Below, in pieces: positions 9,266-10,248 of a stretch of 10,248 nt of DNA. The position numbers were made by a program, and so were the translations under genes. Under the pieces are notes generated by a model that saw nothing but the letters and a program-made list of their open reading frames with translations, did not search any database and was not told where the DNA came from. The DNA comes from Baffinella frigidus (taxonomy: Eukaryota > Cryptophyceae > Cryptomonadales > Baffinellaceae): contig MU646430.1 in NCBI GenBank assembly GCA_026770585.1, positions 497,790 through 508,037 of the forward strand, given 5' to 3'. The number at the start of each line of letters is the position of its first letter. Positions within the stretch are counted from its first letter, which is position 1.

Positions 9266-9348
9266 TAGATAGATTGATAGATAGATAGACAGGTAGATTG
9301 ATTGGTTGGTTGATTGATTGATTGGTTGATAGATAGATAGATAGATAG

Positions 9349-9411
<63 letters not shown>

Positions 9412-9415
9412 AGGG

Positions 9416-9465
<50 letters not shown>

Positions 9466-9561
9466 CATCAGCAGATATCTGGTGGGAGAGAGACCAGTTC
9501 GTGCTGCAAGCACGCCAAGAACGTCCCGAACAGCGAGGTGATCGCCACGTAGTTGCGATAC
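20..9561 (-). CDS. Partial SK-type (six-TM, one-pore) potassium channel gene, nine exons
   Basis: The spliced parts are 9495-9561, 7353-7486, 6667-6790, 5786-5878, 4752-4844, 3007-3083, 1709-1823, 263-324 and 20-65, all on the minus strand. Seen: every junction is GT-AG, intron phases match at all eight joins (0,2,0,0,0,2,0,2), and the 811 nt read with no stop. The product shows S1, S2, S3, a weakly charged S4 (three Arg), a conserved linker, S5, a Cys-containing turret, an aromatic pore helix and SVGYGD. Known: this layout is that of tetrameric plasma-membrane K+ channels. The S1/S2 character, poor S4 charge and turret resemble SK/KCNN channels, which are opened by Ca2+-calmodulin bound after S6. 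Inferred: the SK assignment, because S6 and the calmodulin-binding domain lie outside the window. A KCNQ- or Kv-like protist channel is the main alternative. The gene is open at both ends and no promoter or poly(A) signal can be assigned. Confidence 0.85.
66..262 (-). repeat. Intron 8, made almost wholly of TTTGGGG/TTTAGGG repeats
   Basis: The 197-bp intron splits the filter glycine codon. On the plus strand it is a TTTGGGG array (about 79-160) that grades into TTTAGGG and variants (about 165-258). On the RNA strand it is C-rich, running from GTAACC to AATAG with almost no non-repeat sequence. It has the strongest telomere-like character of any intron here and may have arisen from telomeric DNA placed between exon codons. 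Confidence 0.85.
263..324 (-). CDS. Exon 8: pore helix of the K+ channel
   Basis: The 62-nt exon lies between acceptor CGCAG and donor GTAACC; it enters in phase 0 and leaves in phase 2. It encodes [20 protein letters not shown] and the first two bases of the filter glycine. The aromatic-rich W-x-W-N-A-M-W pattern followed by T-A-S-S-V is a K+ channel pore helix leading into the selectivity filter. The intron that follows splits the first glycine codon of GYG and is made of telomere-like repeats. Partial copies of the 5' end with acceptors lie at 408-433 and 681-704. Confidence 0.9.
408..433 (-). repeat. Copy of the exon 8 acceptor and 5' end
   Basis: The copy encodes VNDPWIWNA in the exon 8 frame and is preceded by a CAG acceptor (434-436). 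Similarity continues into the intron (GTTATCGTAAAG against GTTATTGTAAAG), so a junction-spanning segment was duplicated. It lacks the rest of the exon. Confidence 0.8.
487..632. repeat. Foldback element with about 48-bp terminal inverted repeats
   Basis: The left end GCGGGGCGACTCAATTCAAA pairs with the right end, whose outermost part reads TTGAGTCGCCCCGC. Pairing continues inward through GCTATCTCGGGATGG against CCACCCTTGGGATAGC. The element is about 146 bp, non-coding and MITE-like; I see no clear target-site duplication. Confidence 0.8.
681..704 (-). repeat. Second, more diverged copy of the exon 8 acceptor end
   Basis: The copy encodes VNDPCIWI after a CAG acceptor (705-707) and is less like exon 8 than the copy at 408-433. 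It is truncated within 25 nt. Confidence 0.7.
813..1129. repeat. Large foldback element, about 130-bp inverted arms
   Basis: The arm from TAGCTCTGCCTGAGTTT at 813 is repeated inverted and ends at 1129. Within the arms a near-perfect stretch of about 50 bp (AGAGCGTTTGCGGTAATTG inward to the CCGGTTTT region) is matched at about 1012-1072. The loop holds a run of about 11 G near 997. The outer arms are more diverged than the inner ones. A direct partial copy of the terminus (CTCTGCCCGAGTTTCA) sits at 1239-1254. Confidence 0.85.
1545..1683. repeat. Foldback element with about 24-bp terminal inverted repeats
   Basis: GAGTATTCACAATGAATACG at the left is mirrored by CGTATTCATTATGAATACTC at the right. 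A weaker inner pair (TGTATCTTAAGG against CCTCAAGATACA) extends the stem. It is 139 bp and non-coding and ends 25 bp from the exon 7 donor. Confidence 0.85.
1709..1823 (-). CDS. Exon 7: turret between S5 and pore helix
   Basis: The 115-nt exon lies between acceptor GCGCAG and donor GTCCCG. Its first base completes the Trp codon of exon 6, and it ends in phase 0. It encodes 38 residues, [19 protein letters not shown] then [11 protein letters not shown] and NTAHTFEK. The acidic, Cys-containing stretch fits an extracellular turret. The final TFEK running into VNDPWIWNA of exon 8 resembles the pore entry of protist SK-like channels. Two copies starting from the same internal AGATCT point lie to the right (1972-2060, 2179-2260). 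The first keeps the reading frame and may be an alternative exon. Confidence 0.8.
1972..2060 (-). repeat. Copy A of exon 7, frame intact; possible alternative exon
   Basis: The copy reads [11 protein letters not shown], then an in-frame three-residue insertion, then [15 protein letters not shown], after a GCGCAG acceptor at 2061. It departs from exon 7 at the AGATCT point. Read on, the frame stays open to a CAG-GTTGAA donor at 1946, making a potential exon 1946-2060 of 115 nt, exactly the exon 7 length and phases. It may be a used alternative exon or a decaying copy. Confidence 0.7.
2179..2260 (-). repeat. Copy B of exon 7, frame broken
   Basis: It keeps the exon start ([13 protein letters not shown]) and a CAG acceptor, but small indels shift the frame before the acidic part. 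It is truncated at the same AGATCT point as copy A, suggesting both derive from one duplication. Confidence 0.75.
2463..2509 (-). repeat. Diverged copy of the exon 6 donor half
   Basis: GAGAGGCAGCTGCTGACGCC and CCAGAGCATGATGAA on the plus strand match exon 6 with scattered changes. A C-rich telomere-like tract begins directly at its left-out end (2508). Confidence 0.65.
2721..2749 (-). repeat. Short copy of the exon 6 3' end
   Basis: TAGTAGGAAGAGAGGCAGAT on the plus strand matches the exon 6 end and shares the GGAAGAG variant with the copy at 2786-2848, so the two are sister copies. The donor dinucleotide is not retained. Confidence 0.65.
2786..2848 (-). repeat. Nearly complete copy of exon 6 broken by an AT repeat
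   Basis: It has the donor and the sequence of exon 6 through GCGTAGTTCCCTT, minus about 10 nt around the CCAGAGCACG site. It then passes straight into the AT microsatellite. A second piece (GTAGTTCCCTTA) reappears at about 2893 between two AT runs, so the microsatellite seems to have expanded inside the copy. Confidence 0.75.
2848..2975. repeat. AT microsatellite, two blocks
   Basis: Two (TA)n blocks, about 2848-2890 and 2904-2975, are separated by a remnant of the exon 6 copy. The minus-strand ORF across it with long Tyr-Ile runs is a by-product, although it happens to include the real exon 6 frame. Confidence 0.95.
3007..3083 (-). CDS. Exon 6: S5 segment of the K+ channel
   Basis: The 77-nt exon lies between acceptor GGCAG and donor GTCAGT; it enters in phase 0 and leaves in phase 2. 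It encodes 25 residues, [11 protein letters not shown] then [14 protein letters not shown], plus the first two bases of a Trp codon. This corresponds to the SK S5, where an equivalent helix ends in an aromatic-rich stretch before the pore region. Degenerate copies of its acceptor half occupy positions to the right up to about 3960, and copies of its donor half positions to the left down to about 2463. Only this copy is complete. Confidence 0.85.
3222..3258. repeat. Foldback of an exon 6 fragment
   Basis: GCGCCGCGTAG (exon 6, direct) joins at once to TACGCGGCGTTCATCATCGT, which is exon 6 inverted. The centre CGCCGCGTAGTACGCGGCG is almost palindromic, which is the mark of a strand switch during replication. 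Confidence 0.7.
3259..3427. repeat. Two mirrored 50-bp hairpins enclosing an exon 6 acceptor copy
   Basis: The hairpin at 3259-3310 (GGATATGCTATTTTAGGC with its partner GCCTAAAATAGC) recurs inverted at 3376-3427. The pair also forms the ends of a 169-bp inverted-repeat unit. Between them lies the acceptor copy at 3306-3326. Confidence 0.8.
3306..3326 (-). repeat. Exon 6 acceptor copy 1
   Basis: It matches the first 21 nt of exon 6 (VMMKGNY region) with one change, followed by a CGCAG-type acceptor. It overlaps the hairpin end at 3310. Confidence 0.7.
3468..3504 (-). repeat. Exon 6 copy with the middle deleted
   Basis: GCCAGAGCACGATGATGAAC is joined to CCTTTCATCAGAAC; the GCCGCGTAGTT section is missing. 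A TGGCAG acceptor is kept. It is directly followed by a TTTAGGG-like tract. Confidence 0.7.
3514..3582. repeat. TTTAGGG-like tract, G-rich on plus strand
   Basis: The tract mixes TTTAGGG, TTGAGGG and TCGGGTTTAGGG units. It forms the left arm of an inverted pair with 3656-3716. Confidence 0.85.
3656..3716. repeat. CCCTAAA-like tract, C-rich on plus strand
   Basis: The tract is built of CCCTAAA units with interruptions. It is inverted relative to the tract at 3514-3582, with about 75 bp of unique sequence between. Confidence 0.85.
3781..3804 (-). repeat. Exon 6 acceptor copy 3
   Basis: GGGGCCTTTCATCCTGAC precedes a CTGCC acceptor complement. The flank CACCAAGCCTCA resembles the flank of the copy at 3306 (GACGAAGCCTCA), so intron sequence was copied along. 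Confidence 0.6.
3899..3930. repeat. Perfect 32-bp palindrome
   Basis: CACGTTACTCCCGTAT is followed at once by its exact reverse complement, with no spacer. It could form a cruciform, or be a minimal remnant of a foldback element. Confidence 0.95.
3941..3960 (-). repeat. Exon 6 acceptor copy 4, acceptor lost
   Basis: TGCGGCCCTTTCATCATGAC matches the diverged copies. The adjoining TTGC on the plus strand gives GCAA where an AG acceptor should be. Confidence 0.55.
4241..4391. repeat. MITE-like foldback element, family 1 copy A
   Basis: The 23-bp termini are perfect (left AACGTCCTGAAAACCGGG, right CCCGGTTTTCAGGACGTT). Inner arms rich in CCTACGGTAGG pair almost to the centre. It is 151 bp with no coding capacity. 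It shares terminal and inner sequence with 8495-8648 in intron 1. Confidence 0.9.
4521..4600 (-). repeat. Two copies of the exon 5 3' half
   Basis: CCTTGAATGCGTTGGCGGAG with CCGAGGCTAAAGTGGTC (4521-4558), and GCGGGCCCGAGGCTTAAGTG with GTGCCGCCTCAGGAGCT (4559-4600), match exon 5. The second lacks the 16 nt around GTCAAACGCCGC. Neither is preceded by the exon start. Confidence 0.7.
4600..4751 (-). repeat. Tandem array of exon 5 donor-like sequences
   Basis: CAAACCTTAAAGGC-type units on the plus strand recur about seven times at uneven 14-40 bp spacing (about 4603, 4629, 4652, 4666, 4689, 4728) before the real junction. On the RNA strand each reads near TTTAAG followed by GTTTG, a potential 5' splice site. 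Confidence 0.8.
4752..4844 (-). CDS. Exon 5: S4-S5 linker and start of S5
   Basis: The 93-nt exon lies between acceptor GGCAG and donor GTTTGA, phase 0 on both sides, 31 residues with no stop. It begins [18 protein letters not shown] and ends GSAYAFK. In SK-type channels the polar stretch after S4 leads to a conserved F-x-L-K just before S5, and AYAFK followed by VMMKG of exon 6 fits that. The donor is the last of a tandem series of near-identical donor sequences spread over 4600-4751. A copy of its 5' half without an acceptor lies at 5272-5312, cut where a TTTAGGG array begins. Confidence 0.8.
5272..5312 (-). repeat. Copy of the exon 5 5' half, cut by a TTTAGGG array
   Basis: It encodes [13 protein letters not shown], close to the exon 5 [13 protein letters not shown]. 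The acceptor is missing: at its 5' side the sequence switches directly into GGTTTAGGG repeats. Confidence 0.8.
5313..5406. repeat. Interstitial TTTAGGG array
   Basis: About a dozen TTTAGGG units with a few GTCTAGGG and TTGAGGG variants. G-rich on the plus strand, within intron 4. Confidence 0.95.
5459..5474 (-). repeat. Short copy of the exon 4 donor end
   Basis: CTGTCAGCCGCGATAG with the donor complement GTAAC resembles the exon 4 end (CTGCCATCCGCGGTAG). It shares the CTCGTAACCTG flank with the copy at 5649. Confidence 0.6.
5570..5640. repeat. Hairpin element with an inverted relative at 8262-8330
   Basis: GGATTTCCTAACCGAT is mirrored by ATCGGCTAGGAAATCC (5570-5612). It is followed by CTTCGTAGCCCGCTGTGTG, whose near-exact inverted copy occurs in intron 1. 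Confidence 0.75.
5649..5664 (-). repeat. Second short copy of the exon 4 donor end
   Basis: CTGCCATCCGGCTGGC keeps the first 10 nt of the exon 4 end exactly and carries a GT donor (CTCGTAAC flank). Confidence 0.65.
5679..5785 (-). repeat. Donor-side intron segment shared with intron 1 (copy at exon 4)
   Basis: Beginning at the exon 4 donor, about 107 bp (including CCCGACATAAGCTGTTTCGG and TACCGTAGGGTCCTA on the plus strand) match 9002-9114. There the same segment abuts a copy of the exon 1 donor. Confidence 0.9.
5786..5878 (-). CDS. Exon 4: S4 segment of the K+ channel
   Basis: The 93-nt exon lies between acceptor GGGCAG and donor GTTCCT, phase 0 on both sides, and encodes exactly 31 residues. 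It begins [15 protein letters not shown] and ends [10 protein letters not shown]. Three arginines spaced along an otherwise hydrophobic helix give a weak voltage sensor, as expected for SK channels rather than Kv channels. Two further copies of its 5' half lie to the right (6029-6074, 6200-6237); the nearer one runs into a stop when read on. Two short copies of its 3' end with donors lie to the left (5459-5474, 5649-5664). Confidence 0.85.
5884..6199. repeat. Three copies of a 55-bp repeat with GTTGAC/GTCAAC ends
   Basis: Copies lie at 5884-5939, 5969-6023 and 6144-6199. Each has AAGTTGACGGATTGGTACCA, then AGCGTGTCAACTT, so AAGTTGAC and GTCAACTT can pair around a 20-nt loop, followed by GCATAGTCT. 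The first copy starts at the exon 4 acceptor; the second follows a diverged acceptor (GACCTGCC). Confidence 0.9.
6029..6074 (-). repeat. Copy of the exon 4 5' half
   Basis: Reads [15 protein letters not shown] after a TGCAG acceptor, then reaches an in-frame stop in the neighbouring 55-bp repeat. It is the best-preserved extra copy of exon 4. Confidence 0.85.
6200..6237 (-). repeat. Second copy of the exon 4 5' half, internally deleted
   Basis: Reads [13 protein letters not shown]; about 9 nt around the INW codons are missing. The acceptor TGCAG and the CAAACAAAG flank match the copy at 6029-6074. Confidence 0.8.
6381..6516. repeat. Variant telomere-like array, TCTAGGG units
   Basis: About 18 tandem TCTAGGG units, with a few TCGAGGG near 6475-6495. 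It is very homogeneous, which suggests recent amplification from one variant unit. Confidence 0.95.
6528..6558 (-). repeat. Copy of the exon 3 donor end
   Basis: CTCGGCCGTGAAGAAGGGAG followed by GGCAGAC matches exon 3 (CPPFFTAE). The donor reads GTTGCT instead of GTCCAC. It sits 11 bp from the TCTAGGG array. Confidence 0.85.
6667..6790 (-). CDS. Exon 3: S2-S3 loop and S3 segment of the K+ channel
   Basis: The 124-nt exon lies between acceptor CGCAG and donor GTCCAC. Its first base completes an Ala codon started by exon 2, and it ends in phase 0. It encodes about 41 residues: a polar loop ([13 protein letters not shown]) then [19 protein letters not shown] tryptophan, then a hydrophobic helix ending in proline-rich residues, is how S3 looks in SK channels (compare the I-H-P-x-P motif in animal SK S3). 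The intron just past the donor begins with telomere-like C-rich repeats. A copy of the last 31 nt with its own donor lies at 6528-6558. Confidence 0.85.
7112..7194 (-). repeat. Copy of the exon 2 3' half
   Basis: About 83 nt nearly identical to exon 2 ([17 protein letters not shown] through FERL), with its donor as GTAAGA. It is truncated at GAGGCAGAG, the point where the 5'-half copies start. The flanking GGTTGTGGGGGTCT was copied along. Confidence 0.9.
7216..7305. repeat. 30-bp tandem repeat, three units
   Basis: Units of CGTGACCCTCTAGAACGTTC followed by CACAGCCGGA. A single related unit lies at about 6925-6954. Confidence 0.9.
7353..7486 (-). CDS. Exon 2: S2 segment of the K+ channel
   Basis: The 134-nt exon lies between acceptor GGCAG and donor GTGAGA; it enters in phase 0 and leaves in phase 2. 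It encodes 44 residues starting [13 protein letters not shown], then a helix of [11 protein letters not shown] type, then [13 protein letters not shown] channels carry an equivalent S1-S2 connection followed by an S2 of leucine-serine-threonine character, which makes this one of the strongest family-level matches. It is the only place in the region where the 5' and 3' halves are contiguous. Three separate copies of the 5' half lie to the right (7620-7670, 7804-7862, 8023-8083) and one copy of the 3' half to the left (7112-7194). Confidence 0.85.
7519..7584. repeat. Small foldback element
   Basis: Ends TCTTAAGTCAATCTCC and GGAGTTGGCTTAAGA pair; the core ATGCACTCGGATTCCGAGTG is itself a hairpin. 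AAAT flanks both sides, a possible 4-bp target duplication. Confidence 0.8.
7620..7670 (-). repeat. Exon 2 5'-half copy 1
   Basis: Reads [17 protein letters not shown] after a GGCAG acceptor; nearly identical to exon 2, so recent. Confidence 0.9.
7684..7752. repeat. Foldback element, family 2 copy A
   Basis: CAATGAAAATTACTACAC is exactly mirrored by GTGTAGTAATTTTCATTG. The core AGTAAAGAACGTTA is shared with 7885-7956. Confidence 0.95.
7804..7862 (-). repeat. Exon 2 5'-half copy 2
   Basis: Matches exon 2 from the start to GGCAG; the acceptor is changed to TCAAG. It belongs to a roughly 200-bp unit with the foldback at 7684-7752. Confidence 0.85.
7885..7956. repeat. Foldback element, family 2 copy B
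   Basis: Same ends as copy A with a few changes, and the same AGTAAAGAACGTTA core. Both are followed by TTAAAACCGTTTT-type A/T-rich sequence, so the element was duplicated together with the exon 2 half-copy. Confidence 0.9.
8023..8083 (-). repeat. Exon 2 5'-half copy 3
   Basis: The most diverged of the three (first codons changed; CGATCGCGGGTCGT kept), with a GGCAG acceptor. Truncated at GAGGCAGAG. Confidence 0.85.
8262..8330. repeat. Inverted relative of the intron 4 hairpin (5570-5640)
   Basis: ACACAGCGGGCTTCGAAGGG followed by ATTTCC is the reverse complement, with one change, of the sequence after the intron 4 hairpin. Similarity continues more weakly to about 8330. Confidence 0.75.
8495..8648. 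repeat. MITE-like foldback element, family 1 copy B
   Basis: The arms contain GGTAGTTAGGCCTACGG, TTGCCTAGGACCTCCTACCG and their inverted counterparts. The right end AACTACCCCATTTTCAGGCC matches copy A's AACTACCCGGTTTTCAGGAC. About 154 bp, non-coding. Confidence 0.9.
8910..9097. repeat. Inverted-repeat unit bounded by CCTGAAACAGCTTA / TAAGCTGTTTCGGG
   Basis: About 22-bp ends face each other across 188 bp that includes a small hairpin (GATACAC/GTGTATC, 8962-8985) and CCTACCGTAGGGTCC. Its right part is the segment shared with intron 4. Confidence 0.65.
9002..9114 (-). repeat. Donor-side intron segment shared with intron 4 (copy next to exon 1 copy)
   Basis: About 113 bp matching 5679-5785. It abuts the copy of the exon 1 end at 9115-9126 with GC in place of the GT donor. 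Confidence 0.9.
9115..9126 (-). repeat. Short copy of the exon 1 donor end
   Basis: CAGTTCGTGCTG equals the last 12 nt of exon 1, and the GTGGGAGAGAG flank is shared. It is cut where the GA/GATA block begins. Confidence 0.75.
9127..9475. repeat. Compound GA / GATA / GATT microsatellite
   Basis: Alternating (AG)n and (GATA)n blocks with a (GATT)n patch near 9295-9328. The long minus-strand Ser-Ile-Tyr-Leu ORF is a repeat artefact. Confidence 0.97.
9495..9561 (-). CDS. Exon 1 of the window: S1 segment of the K+ channel
   Basis: The 67-nt exon lies between acceptor GGCAG and donor GTCTCT. It starts with the third base of a codon (upstream phase 2) and ends in phase 0. It encodes about 22 residues beginning [12 protein letters not shown] and ending QHEL, a hydrophobic helix closed by Glu-Leu. 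The same small-residue helix ending in Glu-Leu is typical of S1 in SK channels. Upstream in the same frame a stop follows within about 15 codons with no ATG between, so an intron rather than a start codon precedes it. Copies of its 5' end are arrayed to the right and a copy of its 3' end lies at 9115-9126. Confidence 0.75.
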
Positions 9562-10248
9562 CTGCCGCCGGAGTCGTAGAGTCTAAGAAGCACTTAATTC
9601 GAGCCCGCTTTGGACGCCTTAAGTTTATGGTCCGATGTCATAAGTTCCATGAAAGCCTCTTCCCGGTGGCCATGCACCGCGCCAAATGTCAACTGTTTGT
9701 GCAAATGTTAATTGTGTGTGGAAATGTGAAGTGTTTGTAGAGTGATGGCACGTAGTTGCGATACCTGCCAGCGGCCATGCGCCGAGCCAAATGTTCAATG
9801 TTGATTGTGTGTACATTTGGGGATACTACCCCGTGTAGAATGACCGGAGAGACGTAGTTGCGATACCTGTCGGTGGCCATGCGGCGGATGTTCAGTGTTT
9901 GTACCCAGAACCTTTGGCAAGTGTTCAGTGTTTGTGCGAATTTTAAGTGTGTGTACAAATGTGAAGTGTTTGTAAATGTGAAGTTTTGGTAGAGTGATGG
10001 CACGTAGTTGCGATGCCTGCCGGCGGCCATGCGCCGAGACAAATGTCAACTGTGTGTGCAAATGTTGATTGTGTGTACAAATGTCAACTGTTCGTACAAA
10101 TGTTGATTGTGTGTGCAAAGATACCGGCCGGTGGCCATGCGCCGAGCCAAACGTTCAGTGCTTGTCCAAATGTTAATTATGTGTACAAATGTCAAGTGTT
10201 TGTAAATGTCAAGTGTTCGTAGAGCCGTTACCATGAGGTTTGCGGGGG
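9562..10248 (-). repeat. Upstream intron: acceptor copies of exon 1 in a 19-bp minisatellite
   Basis: Copies of the exon 1 5' end with acceptor (ACGTAGTTGCGATACCTGCC type) lie at 9749-9764, 9852-9866 and 10001-10016, with remnants near 9667 and 10119. Each is followed by GGCGGCCATGCGCCGAG and then by 19-bp units of AAATGTYAAYTGTKTGTRC type, at least 14 in all between 9684 and 10220. It continues past the window edge. 9565-9660 has no recognisable feature. Confidence 0.8.

Larger units (their letters stand above)
7487..9494 (-). other. Intron 1: exon 2 acceptor copies, foldbacks, GATA microsatellite
   Basis: This is the longest intron, 2 kb. From the exon 2 side it holds three units of exon 2 acceptor copy plus small foldback (7519-8083), the inverted relative of the intron 4 hairpin (8262-8330), family 1 element copy B, an element with the shared segment (8910-9114), and the GA/GATA block. 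8649-8905 shows no repeat or domain: ORFs there on both strands match nothing I recognise. Confidence 0.65.

Noticed and set aside
9046-9513. 155-residue minus-strand ORF rich in Ser-Ile-Tyr-Leu
   Set aside because: It is a translation of the GA/GATA microsatellite; only its last part touches exon 1, in a different context.
9684-10220. CRISPR-like array
   Set aside because: The 19-bp units are contiguous and variable, without unique spacers; this is a minisatellite in eukaryotic DNA.
1-10248. Ciliate-style scrambled gene with pointer repeats
   Set aside because: Exons are in order and on one strand, borders are GT-AG, and the copied exon ends are not short pointers shared by successive exons. 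The telomere-like unit is not the ciliate TTGGGG/TTTTGGGG type, apart from TTTGGGG variants.

Overview
This window looks like nuclear DNA from an intron-rich eukaryote, most likely a unicellular alga or other protist. It has no bacterial-style long ORFs. It has many TTTAGGG-type telomere-like tracts, GT-AG splice junctions, microsatellites and foldback elements. TTTAGGG repeats occur in plants, green algae, dinoflagellates, chromerids, apicomplexans and oomycetes, so the lineage is left open.

I can support one gene. It runs on the minus strand across almost the whole window and continues past both edges. Nine short exons (46-134 nt, 811 nt in total, about 270 residues) join with matching phases and no stop codon. 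Together they read as the membrane core of a six-transmembrane potassium channel of the small-conductance calcium-activated (SK/KCNN) type. From right to left they encode S1 (9495-9561), S2 (7353-7486), S3 (6667-6790), S4 (5786-5878), the S4-S5 linker (4752-4844), S5 (3007-3083), the turret (1709-1823), the pore helix (263-324) and the GYGD selectivity filter (20-65). The N-terminus would lie right of the window. S6 and any calmodulin-binding domain would lie left of it.

The introns (197-2008 bp) hold the unusual structure. (1) Most contain degenerate copies of the adjoining exon end. Copies of an exon's 5' end lie on its acceptor side and copies of its 3' end on its donor side, as expected from repeated tandem duplication across splice junctions. 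(2) Introns 3-8 contain telomere-like repeats, and intron 8, which splits the filter glycine codon, is almost nothing else. (3) Introns 1, 3, 4, 5 and 7 carry foldback elements with long terminal inverted repeats. One such family is shared by introns 5 and 1, and introns 1 and 4 share a roughly 110-bp segment at a donor. (4) Simple and tandem repeats fill much of the rest: AT, GA/GATA, and 19-bp and 30-bp units.

No RNA gene, CRISPR array, bacterial signal or convincing plus-strand gene was found. Most ORFs other than the exons are chance or repeat-derived.
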